Source: an uncultured Saprospiraceae bacterium
GTDB taxonomy: Bacteria > Bacteroidota > Bacteroidia > Chitinophagales > Saprospiraceae
Assembly: GCA_938041325.1 (NCBI GenBank)
Contig: CALIAG010000154.1
Location: 1-33,477, forward strand
DNA length: 33,477 bases
Direction of reading: 5' to 3'
A model generated the notes under the pieces. The model did no database searches, had not been told where the DNA came from, and saw nothing but the letters and a program-made list of their open reading frames with translations. Of the stretch, positions 8,989-17,466 are shown one piece after another. The position numbers and the translations under genes are program-made. The stretch's first letter is position 1, and each line of letters opens with the position of its first letter.

Positions 8989-9097
8989 TTAATTGTAGAT
9001 GCTTGAAATTCAAGATGAAGCTCCATTTTTTTTGCGTAGCCATAGCTACGGAAAACAAAATTAGCTGAAATATTGAAATTCAATGGATTACAATTAA
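8989..9097. repeat. Large imperfect palindrome (about 52-bp arms)
   Basis: The core CGTAGC-cata-GCTACG (9035-9050) is perfect. When the left arm is reverse-complemented and laid on the right arm, the match continues outward with mismatches and one single-base shift to 'TTAATTGTA'/'TACAATTAA' at 8989-8997 and 9089-9097. The 513-bp gap 8730-9243 otherwise shows only two small hairpins near 8910-8956 and no gene. Such hairpin elements can be decayed mobile elements (MITE-like) or repeat units of the genome; no second copy lies in this window. Confidence 0.6.
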
Positions 9098-9243
9098 ATC
9101 ATCTATTTATTTTTAAACAACTTCTATAAACAAACCAACATTGTAGCTCCCGTTCTGGAACTATTTCCTATGCCGTCCCTATCCGTATTATAACAAACAC
9201 ACTATCCTATCCAGCAATAGCATTGCTTAAACATAGGACAAAC

Positions 9244-12200
9244 ATGAAGAATTTAACACTGATTTCAGCACTACTACTGGTTTGTGTCACCGCATTCGCG
9301 CAAGTACCTTACACAGCCAACGATTTCATTTTACCATATGAAGGCGTATTTCGTCCTGGAGCAAATCCGGGAAGTACTCCACCTTGGACCGACGAGCAAT
9401 TAGCCGATATTGCAGCCGGAAATCCTGAATTGGGTATAGAGGGAATAGGTGTAAAAGCCTTTAGACCTTTACTCAGCGATGATTTCGTAGAAACTTATGG
9501 AAAGGATTTCAAATTGGAAACCTATGCTCATTATGATAGGCTTGGTTTGAAAGACAATACCATGATGGTTGGCTTTCCTTCTGAAGGTCACAGAGATCAA
9601 GGATTCTATTGTCCAAGTTCTCAATCCGAATTGTTTGCTGGAATGTATGAGCCCATCTGGGACAACGGTGAAAACGGAACACCATATAATGACAACAACT
9701 ATTACGCAGCTTATCTATACGAAATAGCCACACGATATAAAGATTATGTACAATTTTGGGAAATCTGGAATGAGCCGGGGTTTGATTATACTGGAGCATT
9801 AGGATGGTTTCCAAGAGGTGCAGAAGGCAACTGGTGGGACAATAATCCTGATCCTTGTGATTATAAATTGCGTGCTCCTATTTTTCACTACGTACGTTTA
9901 TTAAGAATCAGTTACGATGTAATTAAAACGGTCGATTCAGATGCTTTTGTCACTTTATCTGGAGTTGGATATCCAAGTTTTTTAGATGCCATTTTAAGAA
10001 ATACGGACAATCCAATTGATGGCTCTGTTACCGATGAGTATCCTTTAAAAGGGGGCTCTTATTTTGATGTGATGGGTTTTCACTCTTATCCACATTTTGA
10101 TGGAAGTGTAAAAGTTTGGAGTGATGAAGTAAATGGTTTTGTTTATTCTAGACACTCTGACGCCGCAGCAGAAGGTTTGTCTAAATCTCAAGGAATTTTT
10201 CAAGAAGTATTGGATGAATATGGATATGACGGAAACACCTATCCGGATAAGCATTGGATCATAACTGAATGTAATATTCCAAGAAGACAGTTCAGTGATT
10301 TTATCGGTTCAGAATTATCCCAAAGAAACTTTCTAATGAAAGCTTATGCGGAATGTATCATCTCTGATATTCTTCAACTTCACGTTTTCACTCTTGGAGA
10401 AGAAGGAGTAGAGGATGAAGCTTTAGGCGAATTTGAATTAATGGGTATGTTCCAACATTTGGAAGATGCAGATGTCAATTATCCAATTGTCAATGAAGAA
10501 GGAATCGGTTATAAAACCACTTCTGAATTGTTGTTTGGAAAAACCTATGATCCTATAAAAACAGCAGAGCTTCAATTGCCCGATAATGTCAAGGCTATTG
10601 CTATGCATGACGAAAACGGACGCTACACCTATATGATGTGGGCAAAAACCCTTGTTGATCGCTCTGAAGAAGGTACCGCATCTTATTCCTTTCCTGCAAA
10701 TATTGGCACTGATCAGTATTTAACTCGTCAATGGGATTATAGTCAAACGCGCTCTGAAGAATTGATTGCAAATAACAACATTGAGTTAACAACTACACCC
10801 ATCTTTTTAACGGAAGCTATTTTCGATTATTCCAGAAATGGCCTTTGTGCACCAAACACAGTTGACTTTACAGCTGCAGCTATTGAAGGTGCTGCACAAT
10901 GGGAATGGGCCTTTGAAGGAGCCGTAGTTAATAATGCATATGAAGCGAATCCTAGTATCACTTTTAATGAAGCGGGAAATCATACCATACAATTAATTGT
11001 ACGCGATGCAAATGGAGAAGAGTTATTGAATCAATCTCAAGTATTGTATTTTGGAGAGCCTGTTCAGGTTTCTTATTCCGCATACACTTCCGGTCCGATC
11101 GTTAATTTAGATAACAATTCGTCTTTCAACGCAGATAGTTATTTATGGGATTTTGGTGATGGGAATACCAGTACGGAACCCAATCCGCAACATGTCTATT
11201 TTGTATCTGGAAATTATACCATTAGTTTGACGGCTTCCAACGAATGTGGAGATTTCGTTGCTCAACAAAATTTTGATATTACTGTACCAAGCACAAGTCA
11301 ACTTAGTCAAACGGCCAACGATCACATTGTACCTTATGATGGTGGATTCCGTCCCGGTGTAAATCTTGGATTTTATCCTCCTTGGCAAGATACAGATTTA
11401 GCGGACATCGCTGGAGGTAATCTTGAAAAGGGGATTCCTGGAATTGGAGCAAAATCAGTTCGCCCTTCTTTGGACGAAAAATTTCTTGAATTTTGGGGAT
11501 ACGATATCCGATTGGATGCGTTTAGACATTATGCGAATCTTGATCTAGAAGACAATACCGTAATCGTGGGTTTTCCTTCTGATGACCATAAAGATCCTAA
11601 CTTTTATTGTGGAACTCATCAGTCCGAATTGTTTGCCAATATGTATACCGACATTTGGGACAATGGTGAAAACGGAACACCCGTAAACGACGAAAATTTC
11701 TATGCTTTATATCTCTGGGAAACCGCTAGTAGGTATGGCGATCAAATCAAATTTTGGGAAATCTGGAATGAACCTAGTTTTGATTATTCTGGTGTAAACG
11801 GTTGGTTGAGTCCAGGTGCACGAGGCAATTGGTGGGACAAAGATCCTGATCCTTGCGATTATAAGTTAAGAGCTCCGATTCAGCATTTTGTACGCTTGCT
11901 TCGAATCAGTTATGAAGTTTTAAAATACCACGATGAAGACGCTTACATTACCCTTTCTGGAGTGGCCTTTCCTAGTTTCTTAGATGCTGTTTTAAGAAAT
12001 ACAGATAATCCCGCAGATGGAACAGTTGCTCCAGGATACCCACTTGGCGGTGGAGCATATTTTGATGTAATGGGCTTTCACTCCTACCCACATTTTGATG
12101 GAAGCACGAGTCGCTATGATGTTGATCTTGGAGATTGGGTGTACAATAGAAATTCAGATGCGGCTGCCGATGGTATTGATCGAATTCAAGATACTCTTCG

Positions 12201-14622
12201 AAATATTTTGCATGAATATGGATACGATGATGGAGACTATCCTGAAAAACATTGGATCATTACCGAGGTAAATGTGCCGAGAAAGAAAGTGGATGAATTC
12301 ATCGGATCCGAAGAAGCTTCGCGCAATTATATATCAAAAGCATATCTATCTGCTATGCGAAATGAAGTTTTGCAATTACACGTTTATAAAATTGGAGAAG
12401 AACAAAATATTGAAGATGCCTTTTTTGAATTTGACGTAATGGGACTTTATGAAAGACTGGAAGGGACCGAACCTGGAAGTGAAATCGTCAATGACCAAGG
12501 GATTGCCTATAAGACAGCATCAGATATTTTATATGGAACAACTTATTCTGAAAGTCAGTCTAATCTATTGGAATTGCCAGAAGGAGTAAGAGGGGATGCT
12601 TTCGAAGATGCGGAAGGAAACTTTATTTATGTTTTATGGGCCGAGACTGTTTTGGATGATACAGAAGAAGCCAGTGGCACTTACTCTTTCCCGACGGGAC
12701 TAGTATCTGATGCACTCTTCAGCAAAGATTGGGATTTCTCACAAACGGAAGAGATCAACAATATTACTTCTACTGATATCGCTTTAACAGGAAGTCCAAT
12801 TTTTATTAGTGAAAACGAAATACCATTGCAACCACCTGTTGCAGCTATTTCGGCTAATGCTCAAGCTACCTGTTCGCCAGCCTCAATCACATTTGAAGAC
12901 TTGTCAAGCAATGCAGAAGAATGGCTATGGACTTTTGAGGGAGGAAACCCTGCGACTTCTACCGCACAGCATCCAACCGTTGATTACAGCCAACCTGGTG
13001 ATTATGATGTTTCTTTAAAAGTAACGAATGCTGCTGGAAGTCATACCATCAATTTACAACACTATATAGAAATACAAGATATTCCAGAAGCAGATTTCAA
13101 TTATACCACAGATGGTTCTTTTGGATTCTTTACTATATCCGTAGAAAACGATTCTACAGCCTATGTATGGGATTTTGATGATGGCTTTGTTTTCCCAGCC
13201 TATAATCCTGCACATTTTTTCTTTTTGAATGGAGATTATAATGTCAGCCTGATTGCGACCAATGATTGTGGTTCGGATACCATGACTCAAGTGGTTACGA
13301 TAGCTGCCGCACCGATTGCAGACTTTGGGATAAACATGTTGAACAATTGTCCACCATTTGAAATTATATTCCAAAACCAAAGCACAGCAGGTCCAACCGA
13401 TTTTAATTGGGATGCACCGGGAGGCGCGCCATCAGGTTCTACGGAATCTAATCCAACTATTGTGTACAACGAACCTGGCACCTATACGACGACTATGATT
13501 GTTGGCAATGGTGTTGCACAAGATACAATCAGTAAGACCTTTACGCTGACTGCGGGATCAGAGACTTTACTCAATTCAGTATTGTGTTTAGATGAACTAG
13601 TCGAAGTAAATGGAACCATCTACGATTCAAATAATCCAAGTGGGACAGAGATAATAGCCGGGGGAAGTTTTGGAGGTTGTGATAGTACGATCTATGTTGA
13701 CTTGAGTTTTTATACTGAAATTATTGCTGACTTCAATCCGCAGCTTTGTGAAGGCGAAAGTATTATTGTAAATGGAACAGAGTACAATGAAGCCAATCCA
13801 AGTGGGACAGAAGTATTTGAAAACATTTCCGTTAACGGCTGCGACAGTATAGTCCATATCGAATTGACCTTTTCAGAAATTTTGATAGAAAACATCAATC
13901 GACAAATCTGTGATGGGGAAGCTGTCATAATTGGTGACTCTGTTTATTACCAAACTGGAAATTATGAAACATTGTTAATCAGTAACGCAGGTTGTGATAG
14001 CATTGTCAATTTAGAATTGATGGTTTTTGAAAAAGATTTAGAAGAGTTTGAATACACCCTTTGTGCAGGAGAACAATTTGAAGGAATTGAAATCAACAAC
14101 GATACTTTGATCCAATACGACTTGCTTAATTTCAGAGGTTGCGACAGTATTATTAAAAATTCAATTACAGTATTGCCTAGTTACTATTCTGAAATAGTGG
14201 ACACCATTGGATTAGGAGAAACCTATGAATTTTACGGAATTGAATTTGGCAACTCCGGTCTTTATCCCGTATTATTCACAACAACGAATGGTTGTGATAG
14301 TATAGAAGCATTAAACCTAACTGTTTTGGATATTGTTGGAACCAATAATATGGAGGAACAGCTATTTGAATTTTCTGCTTATCCAAATCCATTTGATTCC
14401 AAAATTACTTTATCGTTTTCAATAGAAGAACAAAAAGAATTGTCAATAAGAATTCTCGATTTACATGGAAGAGTGATTGATATAATTTACAGAGATCAAA
14501 AGTTCGTGAATGGAAACCACGAAGTTTTCTGGCAAGCGAAAGGAGTCGCTCAAGGTGTTTATTTCGCTGAATTAAAATCAGAAACAGATCGGGCTGTGGT
14601 GAAGATCATTAAGATGGATTAG
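9244..14622 (+). CDS. Giant T9SS-secreted protein with two tandem glycoside-hydrolase modules
   Basis: A 1792-residue protein; ATG 9244 starts a signal peptide ending 'VTAFAQ'. Order: catalytic module 1 (about 23-524), two PKD-type domains (to about 685), catalytic module 2 (about 689-1190), three PKD-type domains (to about 1435), five 'LCxGE...GCDSI' repeats (about 1440-1698), T9SS type A sorting domain (about 1705-1792). Each catalytic module has 'FWEIWNEP' and 'HWIITE', the acid/base and nucleophile glutamates of clan GH-A (beta/alpha)8 hydrolases: Glu177 and Glu342, then Glu843 and Glu1008, 165 residues apart in both. A beta domain follows each barrel. It should be displayed on or released from the cell to cut a polysaccharide; the GH family and substrate cannot be named by eye. 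The convergent protease gene ends 20 bp away. Confidence 0.8.
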   Translation: MKNLTLISALLLVCVTAFAQVPYTANDFILPYEGVFRPGANPGSTPPWTDEQLADIAAGNPELGIEGIGVKAFRPLLSDDFVETYGKDFKLETYAHYDRLGLKDNTMMVGFPSEGHRDQGFYCPSSQSELFAGMYEPIWDNGENGTPYNDNNYYAAYLYEIATRYKDYVQFWEIWNEPGFDYTGALGWFPRGAEGNWWDNNPDPCDYKLRAPIFHYVRLLRISYDVIKTVDSDAFVTLSGVGYPSFLDAILRNTDNPIDGSVTDEYPLKGGSYFDVMGFHSYPHFDGSVKVWSDEVNGFVYSRHSDAAAEGLSKSQGIFQEVLDEYGYDGNTYPDKHWIITECNIPRRQFSDFIGSELSQRNFLMKAYAECIISDILQLHVFTLGEEGVEDEALGEFELMGMFQHLEDADVNYPIVNEEGIGYKTTSELLFGKTYDPIKTAELQLPDNVKAIAMHDENGRYTYMMWAKTLVDRSEEGTASYSFPANIGTDQYLTRQWDYSQTRSEELIANNNIELTTTPIFLTEAIFDYSRNGLCAPNTVDFTAAAIEGAAQWEWAFEGAVVNNAYEANPSITFNEAGNHTIQLIVRDANGEELLNQSQVLYFGEPVQVSYSAYTSGPIVNLDNNSSFNADSYLWDFGDGNTSTEPNPQHVYFVSGNYTISLTASNECGDFVAQQNFDITVPSTSQLSQTANDHIVPYDGGFRPGVNLGFYPPWQDTDLADIAGGNLEKGIPGIGAKSVRPSLDEKFLEFWGYDIRLDAFRHYANLDLEDNTVIVGFPSDDHKDPNFYCGTHQSELFANMYTDIWDNGENGTPVNDENFYALYLWETASRYGDQIKFWEIWNEPSFDYSGVNGWLSPGARGNWWDKDPDPCDYKLRAPIQHFVRLLRISYEVLKYHDEDAYITLSGVAFPSFLDAVLRNTDNPADGTVAPGYPLGGGAYFDVMGFHSYPHFDGSTSRYDVDLGDWVYNRNSDAAADGIDRIQDTLRNILHEYGYDDGDYPEKHWIITEVNVPRKKVDEFIGSEEASRNYISKAYLSAMRNEVLQLHVYKIGEEQNIEDAFFEFDVMGLYERLEGTEPGSEIVNDQGIAYKTASDILYGTTYSESQSNLLELPEGVRGDAFEDAEGNFIYVLWAETVLDDTEEASGTYSFPTGLVSDALFSKDWDFSQTEEINNITSTDIALTGSPIFISENEIPLQPPVAAISANAQATCSPASITFEDLSSNAEEWLWTFEGGNPATSTAQHPTVDYSQPGDYDVSLKVTNAAGSHTINLQHYIEIQDIPEADFNYTTDGSFGFFTISVENDSTAYVWDFDDGFVFPAYNPAHFFFLNGDYNVSLIATNDCGSDTMTQVVTIAAAPIADFGINMLNNCPPFEIIFQNQSTAGPTDFNWDAPGGAPSGSTESNPTIVYNEPGTYTTTMIVGNGVAQDTISKTFTLTAGSETLLNSVLCLDELVEVNGTIYDSNNPSGTEIIAGGSFGGCDSTIYVDLSFYTEIIADFNPQLCEGESIIVNGTEYNEANPSGTEVFENISVNGCDSIVHIELTFSEILIENINRQICDGEAVIIGDSVYYQTGNYETLLISNAGCDSIVNLELMVFEKDLEEFEYTLCAGEQFEGIEINNDTLIQYDLLNFRGCDSIIKNSITVLPSYYSEIVDTIGLGETYEFYGIEFGNSGLYPVLFTTTNGCDSIEALNLTVLDIVGTNNMEEQLFEFSAYPNPFDSKITLSFSIEEQKELSIRILDLHGRVIDIIYRDQKFVNGNHEVFWQAKGVAQGVYFAELKSETDRAVVKIIKMD
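9310..12813 (+). repeat. Intragenic duplication of the catalytic module
   Basis: Copy 1 is about 9310-10815 and copy 2 about 11308-12813. The offset is exactly 1998 bp (666 codons) at four anchor points: the 'TAND' start, the WNEP glutamate, the ITE glutamate and the 'PIF' end. So the two copies have no net indel over about 500 residues, although the sequences have clearly diverged. Confidence 0.9.
13567..14337 (+). repeat. Five GCDS repeats
   Basis: Five units of roughly 50 residues, each opening with 'LC/IC..GE' (the last with 'IGLGE') and ending with 'GCDSI/T' plus a beta strand. The first two also share 'NPSGTE'. Such repeats are common in long surface proteins of Saprospira relatives and probably act as a stalk or adhesive part. 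Confidence 0.75.
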
Positions 14623-14641
14623 TATGTAAATTCAAGGGTAA

Positions 14642-16258
14642 CTAATAAACAATAAACTTATCCGTCACATAGGTTTCACCATTGTAAATACGAACAAAGT
14701 ATGTTCCATGATTAAGCTTTGTTATATTTACAGGATACGGGTTTAATCCACATACGAGTGGAAGAATTTCATGGATCACTAATCTACCTGCAGCATCAAA
14801 AATTTGAAGATCATATTCAACCAGTTCTGGTGTAGTGTAACTTATGAATAAAGTGTTTGTAGCTGGATTAGGTCTCAAACCCGAGATGATCAATTCACCA
14901 CGCGATTGTGCAAAAGTTTCTTGCATTAATTCAATGCTTCTAAAGACATTCAAGCGCCCTCCCGAAACAGAATTTCCCGCTAAATCTGGCAATGGATCCG
15001 TCCCATCCATCAATAATTGTTTAACCGTCCGAGCTGCTTCTTTAGGATTAGATTTTGCCATGATCGTTAAGCCACTGCAAGGAGTGCTGTATAACAAAGC
15101 AATAGCTCCTGCAACGTGTGGGGTAGCTGCTGATGCCCCCGCAAAAGTACCATATTTAGAGTCCAATACTGTTGTCAAAGAACCTGATCCCGGTGCTCCC
15201 ATATCTAAATTAATCGACCCATAACCTGCGCTCAGAACTTTTTCGTCACTCTGATTGGTATTGGTGACTGTAATTAAAAACTCGCTCTCACATGTTCCTG
15301 GAGTATCTCCTACTAAATCAATATTGACGTTTTGGTTTGGTACAGCTCCTGCACTCAAGACTCCCACCATACCCAAACTATCTATAGCCATATTCCAAAG
15401 CGGAAAAACGGAGCAAGGTATAAAATTAAGACCTAAAGAATAATTTGTAGCAACGACAAAAGCTCCTTCAGCACCATTTGTCTCAATATATTTTTTCTTT
15501 TGTTCTAAAGCATACATGTAAGCCTCCACGACTTCTGCTTCACTCCTAACATTACTTAAAATCATCAGTTTAATATTCCAATTCAATCCAGTCAAACCTT
15601 TTCCATTATCGCCTTTTGCACCAATGATACCTGCGACAGAAGTACCATGTCGTTCAGCTGGATGCTTATCATTTCCCAACAAAGTATTTAAACCAAAATG
15701 ATCATCTATGTATCCATTTCCATCATTGTCAATTCCATCATTTGGAATTTCGTCCCAATTTCGCCAAAGGTTATCCTGCAAATCTTCATGAGACAATTCA
15801 CAACCTCCATCCAATACTGCAACGACTATAGTATCTCCTTGAGGTGTTAAGCCTCCCGTGGTAATGTCCCATGCTTCTGGAGCTTGAATAATATCAAGGT
15901 GCCATTGGTCTTCAAAAATGGGATCGTTAGGTTCTGTATTTCTATGATGAGTATATCTGTTAACGTTGGCTATTGCAATGTCTGATTCTTGGGTTAAACT
16001 TTTAACCAGATCATTGATATCTATCGATAAATTTTCATATCCAAACAAGTAAATACCAGAAGGAATATGAATTGGCTTCTTAATGAAAAGAGGAGTGTTT
16101 ATTTCCTTTGAATTGTACTCTAGTAGAAAAACTTCTACCTTCACTTCTTTTTTTAGCTTTACTAATATTTCTCCAGAACGGTAATTTGTCGTTTGTTTTT
16201 GAGCAAAAGATATATTTGCAAAAAGAATAAAAATAAACACAGATATATTACATTTCAT
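14642..16258 (-). CDS. Subtilisin-like serine protease (S8) with T9SS sorting domain
   Basis: A 538-residue protein. Signal peptide (FIFILFANISFAQ), then a propeptide-like part with 'SGEILVKLK' (about 28-100), then the S8 domain: 'VVAVLDGG' (Asp150), 'RHGTSVAGIIG' (His204), 'GASAATPHVAG' (Ser376). 'NDGIDNDGNGYIDDHFG' after the Asp is an acidic, probably Ca2+-binding loop typical of this Bacteroidota subgroup. The usual 'AGN' oxyanion motif reads 'SAGAVPNQN'. The C-terminal 80 residues ('LRPNPATNTLFISY'...'GTYFVRIYNGE') are a type A T9SS sorting domain. A secreted or surface-bound endopeptidase is expected. It converges on the giant hydrolase gene with a 19-bp gap. Confidence 0.9.
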   Translation of the reverse strand: MKCNISVFIFILFANISFAQKQTTNYRSGEILVKLKKEVKVEVFLLEYNSKEINTPLFIKKPIHIPSGIYLFGYENLSIDINDLVKSLTQESDIAIANVNRYTHHRNTEPNDPIFEDQWHLDIIQAPEAWDITTGGLTPQGDTIVVAVLDGGCELSHEDLQDNLWRNWDEIPNDGIDNDGNGYIDDHFGLNTLLGNDKHPAERHGTSVAGIIGAKGDNGKGLTGLNWNIKLMILSNVRSEAEVVEAYMYALEQKKKYIETNGAEGAFVVATNYSLGLNFIPCSVFPLWNMAIDSLGMVGVLSAGAVPNQNVNIDLVGDTPGTCESEFLITVTNTNQSDEKVLSAGYGSINLDMGAPGSGSLTTVLDSKYGTFAGASAATPHVAGAIALLYSTPCSGLTIMAKSNPKEAARTVKQLLMDGTDPLPDLAGNSVSGGRLNVFRSIELMQETFAQSRGELIISGLRPNPATNTLFISYTTPELVEYDLQIFDAAGRLVIHEILPLVCGLNPYPVNITKLNHGTYFVRIYNGETYVTDKFIVY

Positions 16259-16455
16259 CTAGCTTAGATTTTAATGATCTTGAGTCGCAATTCACCATAA
16301 GTTTGTAAAATGCCATTTTGAATGCAAGACATTGATCTGAATTGGATTGATATTTAGTTTCAAATATTCAATGGATAATCATTGTTAAAACAGAAAAAGA
16401 ATTTAAGAAGTTCTTCTTTAGAAATTAAAAACTGAAGTAGATTAAAAATATAAAT

Positions 16456-16983
16456 TCAAAATTTCAAACTTCCCCCTGACTGATTAAATTCCTTGATGTA
16501 ATTGGTCAGTTCTTTAAAATCCACTTTCCCATTCGTAGATTTTAAATAATCCGTAATGACTACAGCTTTCTCTAATCTTTTATTGGAAGACTTAGGCTTT
16601 CCAATCATAAATAACAAGCTTCGTTGTTTCCCAGGTGTTAATTTATGAAATAACTGATCGGCTTCATCGTCAATGGCCAGCAATTCTTGCATTTCCTCTG
16701 GCATTGGCATTCCATATTTACTCTTGTCTTCTACCAATTCTATAAGAACCTCTTGTCCCAATTGCAAATTTAGTTTTTTGCGGGTTTCGTTATTGATATT
16801 GATAAAACAACTCCCTTTGCCATTAGGAATCAAAGCACAATTGGTCTTGCATTCCCCGTTGAAGGTAGCTATCAATCTTTTGATTTTTCTTTTTTGAAAG
16901 GAAGCAGTAATTTTTTCAGGGACCATAATAAAATGTGTCCAAGCATTACCTCCGTTTTTTTCAATGATTCCTTTAAAAGTCAT
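16456..16983 (-). CDS. DUF1905 plus YdeI/OmdA-type protein
   Basis: A 175-residue cytoplasmic protein. The first half (residues about 5-85, 'IEKNGGNAWTHFIMVP', 'CALIPNGKGSCFININNETRKKL', 'GQEVLIEL' read in pieces) fits DUF1905, a small beta-barrel; the second half ('LTPGKQRSLLFMIGKPKSSNKR') fits the bacteriocin-protection YdeI/OmpD-associated family, whose 'TPGKQR.....' helix is characteristic. The biochemical role is not known; E. coli YdeI was linked to stress and antimicrobial resistance. The promoter boxes at 16988-17018 put the transcript start at or next to this ATG. Confidence 0.8.
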   Translation of the reverse strand: MTFKGIIEKNGGNAWTHFIMVPEKITASFQKRKIKRLIATFNGECKTNCALIPNGKGSCFININNETRKKLNLQLGQEVLIELVEDKSKYGMPMPEEMQELLAIDDEADQLFHKLTPGKQRSLLFMIGKPKSSNKRLEKAVVITDYLKSTNGKVDFKELTNYIKEFNQSGGSLKF

Positions 16984-16987
16984 ACAA

Positions 16988-17018
16988 CAAATATAAAAAA
17001 CTAAAGAATCACGTTCAA
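16988..17018 (-). promoter_or_regulatory. Promoter of the DUF1905/OmdA gene, maybe leaderless
   Basis: On the minus strand TATATTTG (16995-16988) is a perfect TAnnTTTG -7 box and TTG (17018-17016) lies 20 bp before it, the usual Bacteroidota spacing. The box ends 4 bp before the ATG at 16983, so transcription would start at about the start codon. Confidence 0.5.
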
Positions 17019-17122
17019 GGTCATCATCTTAGGTCGTTAACAGAAATTGGATTATCAATGAAGATAAAGAGAATTATGCACTCAATTTTACAAATTAACA
17101 AAACACTCTGAACCGCTTCAAC

Positions 17123-17156
17123 AAAAAAATCAGGCTGTGAGATCTCACAGCCTGAT
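17123..17156 (-). terminator. Orphan rho-independent terminator
   Basis: A perfect 28-bp palindrome (17129-17156; core TGTGAGATCTCACA) followed on the minus strand by a run of T's (17128-17123). It is 310 bp past the stop of the esterase gene, which already has its own terminator at 17423-17459. Confidence 0.85.
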
Positions 17157-17336
17157 ACTTTGGGGTCAACCTAATTGAAGGCTGATTGTTTTTTTGTTTT
17201 AAAAAGTAGTTTTTGAATTGCTTGAGCAATTAGGGTTAATGTAGTTTTCTGGGGATGTTTTACATTTGATTTTTCACTCTGGGATCACACAGGGTTTTGC
17301 TCAAAGAGCTCTCTGTTGTTAGTGTAGAGTACATGA
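17123..17336 (-). ncRNA. Candidate small RNA or leader between two terminators
   Basis: The 482-bp gap 16984-17466 has no gene. Between the esterase terminator and the orphan terminator, the minus strand has a perfect -7 box TATATTTG (17344-17337; no TTG at the -33 spacing). A transcript from about 17330 would be about 205 nt. It contains TTGAGCAA near its 5' part that pairs with TTGCTCAA about 85 nt later, a local hairpin ATTGCT/AGCAAT, and CAGCCT just before the terminator that can pair with AGGCTG of the terminator stem. I recognise no known RNA family. It could be a free RNA or an attenuated leader of the OmdA gene. Confidence 0.35.
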
Positions 17337-17422
17337 CAAATATAAGGAAAGTCACTGCCGACTCCTATTAGAATGTAGTCAAACAGGCGAGGTAAGTAGT
17401 GAATTGGAAGAATTATTAAGTC

Positions 17423-17459
17423 AAAAAATCGGTCAAAACAATGAGCTGTTTTGACCGAT
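17423..17459 (-). terminator. Terminator of the esterase gene
   Basis: A perfect 13-bp stem (17428-17440 with 17447-17459), six-base loop, then T's on the minus strand. It starts 8 bp after the stop codon of the SGNH esterase gene. Confidence 0.9.
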
Positions 17460-17466
17460 CCCTATT

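Noticed and set aside
13054-13928. Several minus-strand frames of 60-110 codons inside the giant hydrolase gene
   Set aside because: They mirror the coding frame, have no family resemblance, and their composition is that of antisense shadows.
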